A stretch of 64,000 nt of DNA from Clostridium_AD estertheticum_D (lineage in GTDB: Bacteria > Bacillota > Clostridia > Clostridiales > Clostridiaceae), in NCBI RefSeq assembly GCF_018861295.1, contig NZ_JAHLDM010000006.1:62001-126000 (forward strand), in the 5' to 3' direction. The notes under the pieces are model-generated. The model made no database searches. It was not told the origin of the DNA and was given only the letters and a program-made list of their open reading frames with translations. The translations under genes were made by a program, and so were the position numbers. The stretch's first letter is position 1. The number at the start of each line of letters is the position of its first letter. Below are positions 51,323-60,528 of this stretch, one piece after another.

Positions 51323-52051
51323 TTGTTAGAGGTAAAAAAACTTACTAAAAAATTTAAAAGTTTTACTGCAGTGGATGGAGTTTCGTTTGTTGCTAATGGG
51401 GGAGAAATATTAGGTCTTATCGGAGAAAATGGAGCTGGGAAAACAACTATAATGAGAATGCTTGCAACTATGCTTAAGGTAACAGAGGGGGAAGGAAAGA
51501 TTTCAGGACATGATTTAGTGAAGGAGCCTGAAAGCATTAGAGGAGAAATAGGGATTTTATTTGGTGGAGAGGTTGGTCTATATGACAGGCTTACAGCAAG
51601 AGAAAATATAATGTATTTTGCCCAATTGAATGGGATGAGTGAAGGCGATGCAAAAAAAAGCATAGAAGAACTTACTCGAGAACTTGAAATGAATGAATTT
51701 ATAGATAAAAGGGTAGGTAAATTCTCAAGAGGTATGAAACAAAAGGTAGCAATTGCAAGAAGTATTGTCCATAAGCCTTCCGTTATGTTATTTGATGAAC
51801 CAAGTACTGGCCTTGATGTTTCTGCCACAAGACTTATCCAAGACTTTATATTTAAATGTAAGTCAGAAGGTAAGGCTATAGTTTTCTCAAGTCATAGCAT
51901 GACAGAGATTGAAAAGCTTTGTGATAGAGTTGTAATAATACATAAGGGAAAAGTTGTGGAACATGGAACAATAACTTCATTAAAGGCTAAATATAATAAT
52001 GAAGATATGGAAGATATTTTTGTGAAACTTATAGGGGGTAATCATGAATAA
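51323..52051 (+). CDS. natA: ABC transporter ATP-binding protein NatA
   Basis: A 242-residue ATPase with Walker A (GENGAGKTT), signature FSRGMKQKVAIARS, Walker B (VMLFDEPSTGLD) and switch His (FSSHSMTE). NatA/NatB extrude Na+ in Bacillus. It starts with TTG after GGAGGAATTAAA and overlaps natB by 8 nt. The gap 51015-51322 holds no ORF. Confidence 0.85.
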   Translation: MLEVKKLTKKFKSFTAVDGVSFVANGGEILGLIGENGAGKTTIMRMLATMLKVTEGEGKISGHDLVKEPESIRGEIGILFGGEVGLYDRLTARENIMYFAQLNGMSEGDAKKSIEELTRELEMNEFIDKRVGKFSRGMKQKVAIARSIVHKPSVMLFDEPSTGLDVSATRLIQDFIFKCKSEGKAIVFSSHSMTEIEKLCDRVVIIHKGKVVEHGTITSLKAKYNNEDMEDIFVKLIGGNHE

Positions 52052-53228
52052 ATTAGTTAGTGTAATATTACTAAAAGAACTTAAGGATATGCTTAGAGAT
52101 AAAAAGACAATAATAGTAAGTTTACTTATTCCTCTTTTGTTAATGCCAGTACTTAGTTTTATTATGGGGAAAACTATGAATAGTGCACAGGATGATGTTA
52201 ATCAAAATACCAAGATTGTAATGGTGGATAAGGGGAATAGTAATCTTGGTAAAATATTAAAAAAAGATAAGTCTATAAAATTTTTAAGTGGCACTGATGG
52301 ACAAGGAGCAGTAAAGGATGGAAAGGCACTATTGTCCATCGAAATACCAAAGGATTTTGACGCATTTATTTCAAAGGGTAATAATTCTGGTATAAAGATT
52401 TTTTACGATAATACAAGTCAAAAATCATCGATTGCACTCAGCAAGGTAACTGGTATAATAGATGAATTAAGTAAGGAAATAGTGGGAAGTAGATTAACAA
52501 AAATGAATATTGATATAAAGATATTAACGCCGATAACAGTTGCTAAAACAAGTTTCCAAAAGGAAGAAAATGCACAAGGGCAGATAATATTAGGAATGCT
52601 TATTCCTATATTCGTGCTTCTATATAGTGCAACGGGAACTATTGCAGCAGCAACAGACCTAGGGGCGGGTGAGAAGGAACGTGGAACACTTGAACCACTT
52701 TTAACTACCAAAGCTGGAAGACATTACATATTAACAGGAAAACTCTATGCAATAACAATAATGGGTTTTATAGTATCAGTATGCTCAATGATTGGACTTC
52801 TAGTTTCAATGAAAATTCCTGGTGGGATGTTCGGAAATGGAAGTTCATCAATTAGTCTAAGTTACAAAGCAATTGCATTAATTGGAGTAATAACAATAAT
52901 AACAACAATGTTTTTCGGTGCACTTGAACTAGCTGTAAGTATATATGCTCGTTCTTTCAAGGAAGCTCAAACTTATTTGACACCATTTTCAATTATTCCT
53001 ATATTTGCTGCTTATGGAACTATGTATATGGATGCAAAAAACATACCTTTTCTTTATTTCAACATACCACTACTTAGTGTAAGTTCAGTGGTTAAGGAAC
53101 TTACAAGTGGAATTTACAATTATGGTCATATTGGAATAACAATAGGATGGTCCATAGTTTATACTATAGCGGCTGTTATTCTAGCAAGACATATGTTTAA
53201 TAAGGAAAGTGTAATATTTAGATCTTAG
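52044..53228 (+). CDS. natB: ABC-2 type permease NatB
   Basis: A 394-residue permease of the NatB/ABC-2 family: one N-terminal membrane helix (LIPLLLMPVLSFIMG), a large extracytoplasmic domain, then five or six C-terminal helices. The conserved cytoplasmic segment GAGEKERGTLEPLLTTKAGR is typical of NatB and contacts the ATPase. Translationally coupled to natA. Sodium is the likely cargo by family; drug export is possible. Confidence 0.87.
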   Translation: MNKLVSVILLKELKDMLRDKKTIIVSLLIPLLLMPVLSFIMGKTMNSAQDDVNQNTKIVMVDKGNSNLGKILKKDKSIKFLSGTDGQGAVKDGKALLSIEIPKDFDAFISKGNNSGIKIFYDNTSQKSSIALSKVTGIIDELSKEIVGSRLTKMNIDIKILTPITVAKTSFQKEENAQGQIILGMLIPIFVLLYSATGTIAAATDLGAGEKERGTLEPLLTTKAGRHYILTGKLYAITIMGFIVSVCSMIGLLVSMKIPGGMFGNGSSSISLSYKAIALIGVITIITTMFFGALELAVSIYARSFKEAQTYLTPFSIIPIFAAYGTMYMDAKNIPFLYFNIPLLSVSSVVKELTSGIYNYGHIGITIGWSIVYTIAAVILARHMFNKESVIFRS

Positions 53229-53235
53229 AATTCAA

Positions 53236-53281
53236 AAATAGATATAACAAAAGCACCCTAGGGTGCTTTTGTTATATCTAT
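53236..53281. terminator. Near-perfect palindromic bidirectional terminator overlapping the putP stop
   Basis: AATAGATATAACAAAAGCACC is followed by CTAG and the exact complement. It serves natB on the plus strand. The last codons and TAG stop of putP lie inside the minus-strand arm. Confidence 0.92.
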
Positions 53282-54742
53282 TAAGTTTTTTTCCATAGTT
53301 TTAAATTCACATATTACTGATTCATCAGGCCTCTTTGTTAAAAGGCTTCCAACGATAACAGCTATAAGAGATAGACTAAAGCCTGGAATCATTTCATACA
53401 AATGAGCCGATAGTCCAGTAAGAATCCATATAATAACGGTTAAACCACCTACAACCATACCTGATAATGCACCCCACTTAGTCATTCTCTTCCAGTAAAG
53501 ACTAAGTAAAAGCATTGGCCCAAAAGCAGAACCAAAGCCCGCCCATGCTTGACCTACTATATTAAGAATAGTTTTGTTTGGAACATATGCAAATATTACT
53601 GCAAAAGCTGCAATTATAAGGACAGATATTCTTCCAACAAACATTTGAGTTTTCTCTGTTGCTTCTTTATTAAGAAACGTAAGATAAAAATCCTTTGTTA
53701 TAGAGCTTGAACAAACCAAAAGCTGAGAAGAAATAGTACTCATAATGGCAGCAAGTACTGCTGAAAGTATTATCCCAGTAACAAAGGGATGGAATAGTAT
53801 ATCTCCAAGGCGAAGAAAAACCATTTCAGGATCTTTTAATGGTTGGCTTATAGATGTAAAATATACAAGCCCTATAAGTCCACTCGCCATAGACCCGAGA
53901 AGTCCAATGGTCATCCAGCCTATTCCTATCCTTCTTGCTGATTTAAGTTCTTTTGCAGATTTAATAGCCATAAAACGAACTATAATATGAGGCTGACCAA
54001 AGTAACCAAGGCCCCATGCTAAAAATCCTACAATTGTAGATAAACTTGTTCCACGAAGTACATCAAATAATGCAGGGTCAATATGTTTTACCTTGTTAAC
54101 AAAAGTACCAGGATCTATTCCCAGATTTGTATAGGCTGCAATAGGCACGATAACTAGTACAATAAACATAAGACTGCCTTGAAAAAAATCTGTTAAAGTT
54201 ACAGCTAAAAAGCCTCCAAAATATGTATATATTACAACTATAGATAATGTCACTACTACGCCAGAAGTATATGTGAATCCAAACAAGTCCCTAAATAATT
54301 TTCCACCAGCGACAATACCAGAGGAAACGTATAATGTAAAGAAAACAAGTATTATTATGCCTGATACAATCCTTAGCATTTTAGAGTTATCTTTGAATCT
54401 ATTTTCAAGATAATCTGGTACAGTTAAAGAATCACTAGCAACTTCAGTATATATTCTAAATCTTGGAGCAAGCAAGCGATAATTAAGATAGGCCCCTATA
54501 GTTAATCCGACACTAAGCCAAATGCTTGAAATGCCTGTAGCATATACAGCGCCAGGTAGGCCCATAAGCATCCATCCACTCATGTCACTGGCACCAGCAG
54601 ATAAGGCTGTAACCATAGGCCCTAAACTTCTTCCTCCAATCATATAATCAGAAATATTATTGGTTTTTCTGTAGGAATAGTATCCTATTACAAGTAAGAT
54701 GATTAAGTATAAAACTATTGCTAAAAGTGAGTAAAATTTCAT
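53258..54742 (-). CDS. putP: Sodium/proline symporter PutP
   Basis: A 494-residue sodium:solute symporter with about 13 membrane helices. PutP features are SDMSGWMLMGLPGAVYATG in helix 2, FGQPHIIVRFMAIKSAKEL, and SAVLAAIMSTISSQLLVCSS near the Na+ site. It imports L-proline with Na+. It converges with natAB, which may recycle Na+; both share a terminator. Confidence 0.93.
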   Translation of the reverse strand: MKFYSLLAIVLYLIILLVIGYYSYRKTNNISDYMIGGRSLGPMVTALSAGASDMSGWMLMGLPGAVYATGISSIWLSVGLTIGAYLNYRLLAPRFRIYTEVASDSLTVPDYLENRFKDNSKMLRIVSGIIILVFFTLYVSSGIVAGGKLFRDLFGFTYTSGVVVTLSIVVIYTYFGGFLAVTLTDFFQGSLMFIVLVIVPIAAYTNLGIDPGTFVNKVKHIDPALFDVLRGTSLSTIVGFLAWGLGYFGQPHIIVRFMAIKSAKELKSARRIGIGWMTIGLLGSMASGLIGLVYFTSISQPLKDPEMVFLRLGDILFHPFVTGIILSAVLAAIMSTISSQLLVCSSSITKDFYLTFLNKEATEKTQMFVGRISVLIIAAFAVIFAYVPNKTILNIVGQAWAGFGSAFGPMLLLSLYWKRMTKWGALSGMVVGGLTVIIWILTGLSAHLYEMIPGFSLSLIAVIVGSLLTKRPDESVICEFKTMEKNLIDITKAP

Positions 54743-54855
54743 TCAGATTCTCCTTTATTCTAATTTAGGTTTTATAATGTGCATAAAATGTAGAAATATA
54801 TAAATATATTATCATATTTATGGAAAAATTGGAACAATAATAGTAAAGTGTAATC

Positions 54856-54889
54856 AAAAAATCACCTATAAAATATACAGGTGATTTTC
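54856..54889 (-). terminator. Terminator of the ankyrin-repeat gene
   Basis: AAAATCACCTGTA pairs with TATAGGTGATTTTTT on the minus strand, 9 nt past the stop. Confidence 0.85.
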
Positions 54890-54897
54890 TGGTTATA

Positions 54898-55524
54898 TTA
54901 CTTGCTTCCATTATATTTTATTAAAATATCTGCAATTTTTTTATTTTCACAAAGATCTAATGGAGTGTAGCCTGTGGAATTTGTTGAATTTATGTCAAAG
55001 CCTAAATTTATTAGTGAGTTTAAAAATTCTTCGAAATGTTCATCAAAACAGTTGATATAATCATCGTGAAGAAGAGTGTTTTTGTATTTATCACGTATAT
55101 TTATATCTGCTCCATATTCTACAAGTAAATTCAGAAGTTCCACAGAATAATTAAAGCTACAGTAAAATACAGGAGTTTTACCAGATATGTTGATTTCATT
55201 AACTTTAGCACCTTTTTTAAGTAGCATAGTTATTACATCTATGTGAGGTTTTATTCTTGCACAAAGTTTATGAAGAGGGGTTTCTAAGAGATCACTATTA
55301 TGAGCGTTAATATTGGCACCGTTATCTATTAGAAGTTCAATTGTTTTAAAATAATTATTTTGGCAATTATCAATAGCATAATAAAGTATGTTTTCAAGTT
55401 TAAAATCAGGATTTGAATCTTTAGCGTTATTTAAATAATCTCTTATGGCATCTACGTTGCCCTCATCTATAAATCTATAAACTGATTTAGGTTTTGCCGC
55501 AAATAAACCTTCGAATATTTTCAT
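54898..55524 (-). CDS. Ankyrin-repeat protein
   Basis: A 208-residue soluble protein with four or five ankyrin repeats (IELLIDNGANINAHNSDLLE, TPLHKLCARIK, LLKKGAKVNEINISGKTPVFYC, LLVEYGADINIRDKYKNTLL, LGFDINSTNSTGYTPLDLCE). It has no signal or catalytic domain, so it probably mediates a protein contact in the cytoplasm. AGGAGGTG precedes the ATG. It is monocistronic. Confidence 0.85.
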   Translation of the reverse strand: MKIFEGLFAAKPKSVYRFIDEGNVDAIRDYLNNAKDSNPDFKLENILYYAIDNCQNNYFKTIELLIDNGANINAHNSDLLETPLHKLCARIKPHIDVITMLLKKGAKVNEINISGKTPVFYCSFNYSVELLNLLVEYGADINIRDKYKNTLLHDDYINCFDEHFEEFLNSLINLGFDINSTNSTGYTPLDLCENKKIADILIKYNGSK

Positions 55525-55627
55525 GTTGCACCTCCTGTTAATTTTATATCTAATATTATTTTAACATAGCAAGGCTTAAATGAAAATTAATATAATTAGA
55601 AAGACACTTTTGCCATAAAAGTCCTAA

Positions 55628-56497
55628 TTATATTAATTTGATAAGTTGATTATCATCTGATTTACGTTTTAATTTTGACGGAGGATAGCCATAATATTTT
55701 TTAAAAAGTTTGCTAAAGTGATACATGTCAGGATAACCGACAGATAAAGCTATTTTTTTTATAGATTGGTCTCCAATTTCAAGGGAGTGTTTTGCTTTTG
55801 AAAGTCTGAGTTTTATTAAATAATTTATCGGTGAAGTACCAGTACTTTCTTTAAAAAGCTTAGAAATATAAGCGGGACTAAGGTACATGGTTTGCGATAT
55901 TACTTCTAAAGAAAGACTATGCATAAAATTTTCGTTTATAAATTCTAAAACTGTATTCACTATAGTAATGTTATCATAGTTTTCAAGATTTAATATTCCT
56001 TTTTGTTTTAGAGCCGAGCTTTCAAAAGTTGCGTTAAAAAGAATGGAAAGAAGTTTAATACCCAGACCTTTTAGAGATAATTGTAGGGCTGGTTGGTTTT
56101 TACTTTGCTCTGAAATAATGTCTGAACAGAGTTTTAGAAGTTCATTTTCATATTTGGATACATTAATAATAGGTGATACATGATTTTCAAGAAAATGATC
56201 TGGCAAAAGTCCTTTTATGTGAAGGTTTTCATAACCTACGTGAAATTCATGAATTTCACTACCTCTGGGAAGAACTTTTCCGTGATATGCATGAGGGTTG
56301 AAAACAAGCAGGTCCCCCTTTTTGACAATGTGTGGAACACCACTAATATTGTATGTACATGTGCCTGATAAAACATATATTATGGATAGAAAATCATGGC
56401 AATGATAGGCAACATCACTTTTATCATTGAATTTTTTTGTAAAAGTATATAACATTTTCGGGTTGAAATCATCTAAATCAATTTTCAAATTGCACAT
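55628..56497 (-). CDS. AraC-family transcriptional regulator
   Basis: A 289-residue regulator with an N-terminal cupin sensor (SDVAYHCHDFLSIIYVLSGT; HIVKKGDLLVFNPHAYH) and C-terminal double helix-turn-helix (SLEVISQTMYLSPAYISKLF; IALSVGYPDMYHFSKLFKKY then GYPPSKLK). It is divergent from the ABC exporter pair with a 188-nt gap. A weak TTGACA lies there, at 56598. It may activate the exporter; a sugar ligand is usual for the family. Confidence 0.9.
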   Translation of the reverse strand: MCNLKIDLDDFNPKMLYTFTKKFNDKSDVAYHCHDFLSIIYVLSGTCTYNISGVPHIVKKGDLLVFNPHAYHGKVLPRGSEIHEFHVGYENLHIKGLLPDHFLENHVSPIINVSKYENELLKLCSDIISEQSKNQPALQLSLKGLGIKLLSILFNATFESSALKQKGILNLENYDNITIVNTVLEFINENFMHSLSLEVISQTMYLSPAYISKLFKESTGTSPINYLIKLRLSKAKHSLEIGDQSIKKIALSVGYPDMYHFSKLFKKYYGYPPSKLKRKSDDNQLIKLI

Positions 56498-56685
56498 AAT
56501 CTACCTCTGTAAAATTATTCTATATTTTAATTATATTATAAGTCATTATAAGTAAATAATCAAAGCATAATTAAATCTTTATTCTATAAAATAAGAATTG
56601 ACATTAAATTAGTATGGATAGTACATTTTATTATATGAGCATACACATGATAATAGTATAGAGAAAAAAATATGGGGTGGTAATT

Positions 56686-58431
56686 ATGGCTTTTAGATGG
56701 GTGTGGAAGTATGCAAAAAAATACAATATTAAAATAATAATAGGTTTTATACTAGTTATTATATGTTCTGCTATGAATATGGTGGGACCATATTTATCTG
56801 GAACAATTGTAGATAAGGTTATTATGGGAAAAGAAAGTAATATATTAATTCCGTTATTAGGAGTTATTACAGCAGTAATATTGCTTAGGTCTACATTAAG
56901 GTATATTTTTTTGATTCTACTCGAAAATATGTCTCAAGATTCTATATTTGATATTAGAAATGATATTTATAGTAATCTTCAGAAACTTGATTTTGACTTT
57001 TTTGATAAAACTAGTACTGGAGATATAATGAATAAAATGACAGGTGATATCGATGCAGTAAGGCATTTTCTTGCATGGGTATGCTATAACGTTTTAGAGA
57101 ATTCATTTATATTTTTGTTTGGAATAGCAATTATGTTTTCAATTAATTATAAACTTACATTGATTTTACTTATGTTTACACCTCCAATAGCTTATTTTGC
57201 AAGAAAGCTAGCAATAGATGTAAAACCAACTTTTTTTAATGTAAGGCAGCAGTTCTCAAAACTTAACTCAGTAGCACAAGAGAACATAAGTGGTAATAGA
57301 GTAGTAAAAGCTTTTGCTAAGGAAGAATTTGAAATTGGAAAATTTGGAAAAGAAAATGATGAATTTAGAAAAAGAAATATTGATTCTGCAAAAGTCTGGG
57401 GAAAATACCTTCCTATTATAGATTCGTTATCTATAAGTCTTAATATAGTAATTATTCTTGTAGGTGGAATTATGGTAATTAACCAAAACATAACCATAGG
57501 AAATTTGGTTACTTTTAATGCTATGATATTTACAATAAATAATCCAATGAGAATGGCAGGTTGGTTAATTAATGATATTCAAAGGTTTTCAGCGTCCGGT
57601 GAGAAAATAATCGAGCTTATGAATACTAAACCTAAAATTAAAAACTCGGAAAATCAAGTGGAAGAAGATAGAATAAAAGGTAATATAGAGTTTAAAAATG
57701 TAAACTTTAATTATGGGGATGAAGAAGTACTTGAGAATATAAATTTGAAAGTAAGCCCTGGGCAAACCATTGCAATAATAGGACATACGGGTTCTGGTAA
57801 GTCTACTTTCGTGAGTTTGTTATGTAGATTTTATGAATGCACAAAAGGAGAAATATTAGTTGATGGTTATGATATAAAAGATTTTAATTTAAGGCGTTTA
57901 CGAAAAAATATAGCGGTAGCTATGCAAGATATATTTCTTTTTTCAGATACTATCGAGGGAAATATAGCATATGGGTTGCCTACAGCATCAATGGATGAAG
58001 TTAGATGGGCAGCTGGCATTGCTGGCGCTGATGATTTCATAAACAAGATGGAGGAAGGATATGATACGATTGTTGGTGAGAGAGGAGTGGGACTTTCTGG
58101 GGGGCAAAAGCAAAGGATTTCACTTGCGAGAGCTCTACTAAAAAATCCATCCATAATAATACTTGATGATACTACCTCTAGCCTTGATATACAAACAGAA
58201 AATAATATAAGACATTCACTGGACAAATATTTTAAGGATAAGACTACATTTATTATTGCACATAGGATATCTTCGGTAAAAAATGCAGATATGATATTAG
58301 TACTCAATAATGGAAGAATTGTAGAAAGAGGAACTCATAGTGAATTGCTCGTAAAGAAGGGTGAATATTATAATGTGTATATTAACCAATTTGGTAATTT
58401 TGATGATGCAAAGGGGAAGGAGGTAGGTTAA
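56686..58431 (+). CDS. Heterodimeric ABC exporter subunit with degenerate catalytic site
   Basis: A 581-residue half-transporter: six membrane helices (about 15-300) and an ATPase domain with Walker A GHTGSGKST, signature LSGGQKQRISLARALL and Walker B LDDTTSSLD. The catalytic Glu after Walker B is Asp, as in the degenerate partner of TM287/288- or BmrCD-type exporters. The ATG at 56686 follows GGGGTGG. The partner gene starts 2 nt beyond the stop. It exports lipids, drugs or peptides; the substrate is unknown. Confidence 0.9.
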   Translation: MAFRWVWKYAKKYNIKIIIGFILVIICSAMNMVGPYLSGTIVDKVIMGKESNILIPLLGVITAVILLRSTLRYIFLILLENMSQDSIFDIRNDIYSNLQKLDFDFFDKTSTGDIMNKMTGDIDAVRHFLAWVCYNVLENSFIFLFGIAIMFSINYKLTLILLMFTPPIAYFARKLAIDVKPTFFNVRQQFSKLNSVAQENISGNRVVKAFAKEEFEIGKFGKENDEFRKRNIDSAKVWGKYLPIIDSLSISLNIVIILVGGIMVINQNITIGNLVTFNAMIFTINNPMRMAGWLINDIQRFSASGEKIIELMNTKPKIKNSENQVEEDRIKGNIEFKNVNFNYGDEEVLENINLKVSPGQTIAIIGHTGSGKSTFVSLLCRFYECTKGEILVDGYDIKDFNLRRLRKNIAVAMQDIFLFSDTIEGNIAYGLPTASMDEVRWAAGIAGADDFINKMEEGYDTIVGERGVGLSGGQKQRISLARALLKNPSIIILDDTTSSLDIQTENNIRHSLDKYFKDKTTFIIAHRISSVKNADMILVLNNGRIVERGTHSELLVKKGEYYNVYINQFGNFDDAKGKEVG

Positions 58432-58433
58432 AA

Positions 58434-60218
58434 GTGGCTAGAAATAAGTATGATGTAGATGAAAAATTAGAATCAGAATTTAATATGGGACACGTTAAAA
58501 GACTTATGAGATATGTTATACCTTATAAGAAAAAAATGGTTATAACTATAGTAATTATGCTAATAGCATCAGTTGCAAATCTAATTGGGCCATACCTTAT
58601 TAAGGTTGCACTGGATAGTAAGATACCAAGTAAAGATGTAACGGGGCTTATAATACTTAGTTTGATATATTTAGTTACAGTAATTATTAATGGAGTTTGT
58701 TTAAACATAAAAATAAAGTCTATGACAGATATAGGACAAAGTGTAATTTTAAACATAAGAAAAGATTTATTTGAGCACCTACAAAAACTTCCATTTAGTT
58801 ATTATGATAGCAGACCGCATGGTAAGATATTAGTAAGGGTAGTTAATTATGTAAATTCATTAAGCGACCTTTTATCAAATGGTATCATTAATTTAATTAC
58901 AGATAGTTTTAGTTTGATTGTAATTATTGTATTTATGTTTTTAATAGATGTTAGACTTACACTGATTGGTCTTGTGGGACTTCCAATACTCGTAGGAGCT
59001 GCTTTTACTATTAAGTCACTTCAAAGAAAAGCATTTCAGGTCTTAAGTAGTAAATCATCAAATGTAAATGCGTATATTCATGAGAGTATATGTGGTATGA
59101 AGGTTACTCAATCTTTTTCTAGAGAAAAAGAAAATTTAAAAATATTTAATGAACTTAGTGATAATTACAGGAAAGCTTGGATGCACGCTATAAAAATTCA
59201 ATTCTTAATGGGACCTTTTGTTGATAACATTGGAAATTTAGTTGTGGTTGCAGTTTACATTATGGGAGTGACATGGATTGCAAATGGGTCTATAACAATA
59301 GGTGTACTTATTGCCTTCATAGCATATATAGGCAGGTTCTGGGGACCAATAAATAATATTGCAAACACATATAATGCTATTATAAATAACATGGCTTATT
59401 TGGAAAGAATATTTGAAACTATGGATGAGGAGCCTAATGTTAAAGATTTACAAGATGCATATGAAATGCCTAAAATAAAGGGCTTGGTAGAATTTAAAAA
59501 TGTTAACTTTTGTTACGATGATGGTCAAAGAATCTTAAATGATGTAAACTTCAAAGCAAATAAAGGAGAGTCAATAGCACTAGTAGGTCCTACGGGTGCA
59601 GGTAAAACTACTATAATTAATCTTATAAGCAGATTTTATGACCTTGAGAGTGGAGAGGTGCTTATAGATGGAGTGAATGTTCGGGATGTATTACTTAATT
59701 CATTAAGAAAACAGATGGGTATTATGCTTCAAGATTCATTTATATTCTCAGGCACTATAATGGACAATATAAGATATGGCAAGCTTGATGCAACGGATAA
59801 AGAAGTTGTTGCTGCGGCTAGAGTAGTTAGAGCTCATGAATTTATAACTACATTAAGTGAAGGATACAATACCCAGGTGAATGAAAGAGGGTCAAGACTA
59901 TCAGCTGGTCAAAGGCAGTTAATATCTTTTGCAAGAGCATTACTTGCAGACCCAAGAATTTTAATTTTAGATGAAGCAACTTCAAGTATAGATACAGAGA
60001 CAGAAATGTTACTTCAAAAAGGGCTTGAAGAACTTCTAAAAGGAAGAACTTCATTTATAATAGCTCATAGGCTTTCTACTATAAAAAATTCAGATAGAAT
60101 AATGTATATTGATCATGGAAGCATTGTTGAATCGGGAAGTCATGATGAACTTATGAAATATAAAGGTGAATATTATGATCTTTATATGAGTCAATATAAG
60201 ATGCTTGAAGCTATATAA
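58434..60218 (+). CDS. Heterodimeric ABC exporter subunit with canonical catalytic site
   Basis: A 594-residue half-transporter with six membrane helices, Walker A GPTGAGKTT, signature LSAGQRQLISFARALL, and Walker B with intact catalytic Glu (LILDEATSSIDTE). It starts at GTG with AAGGAGG inside the end of the preceding gene. With that partner it should form one consensus and one degenerate ATP site. An AraC regulator lies upstream. Confidence 0.92.
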   Translation: MARNKYDVDEKLESEFNMGHVKRLMRYVIPYKKKMVITIVIMLIASVANLIGPYLIKVALDSKIPSKDVTGLIILSLIYLVTVIINGVCLNIKIKSMTDIGQSVILNIRKDLFEHLQKLPFSYYDSRPHGKILVRVVNYVNSLSDLLSNGIINLITDSFSLIVIIVFMFLIDVRLTLIGLVGLPILVGAAFTIKSLQRKAFQVLSSKSSNVNAYIHESICGMKVTQSFSREKENLKIFNELSDNYRKAWMHAIKIQFLMGPFVDNIGNLVVVAVYIMGVTWIANGSITIGVLIAFIAYIGRFWGPINNIANTYNAIINNMAYLERIFETMDEEPNVKDLQDAYEMPKIKGLVEFKNVNFCYDDGQRILNDVNFKANKGESIALVGPTGAGKTTIINLISRFYDLESGEVLIDGVNVRDVLLNSLRKQMGIMLQDSFIFSGTIMDNIRYGKLDATDKEVVAAARVVRAHEFITTLSEGYNTQVNERGSRLSAGQRQLISFARALLADPRILILDEATSSIDTETEMLLQKGLEELLKGRTSFIIAHRLSTIKNSDRIMYIDHGSIVESGSHDELMKYKGEYYDLYMSQYKMLEAI

Positions 60219-60225
60219 AAGGGTT

Positions 60226-60272
60226 GAAAAGTAAAATGGGATTGAAGTTAACTTCAATCCCATTTTACTTTA
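60226..60272. terminator. Terminator of the ABC exporter operon
   Basis: AAAGTAAAATGGGATTGAAG and its exact complement around TTAA. The following 60273-60528 is A/T-rich without an ORF and holds the GGAGG of the next gene. Confidence 0.92.
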
Positions 60273-60528
60273 TATAATACAGTTTAATGACGTATAGGAA
60301 AGAGGTAGTATTAAATTTAAATTAGCATATTTAAATGTTTACATTATAATATATTATAAGTAAATATATTATAAAATTCAATTTTATAGTAAATTTTATA
60401 GTACTTTAGACGATAGTAGAAAGTGGGCTAAGATATAACTATGAAAAAACAAAGAAACATTGCAAGTTAATTATTTTTAATATCAAAACAAAAGATATAT
60501 TTAGTTACACCAAGGAGGAATTACATAA

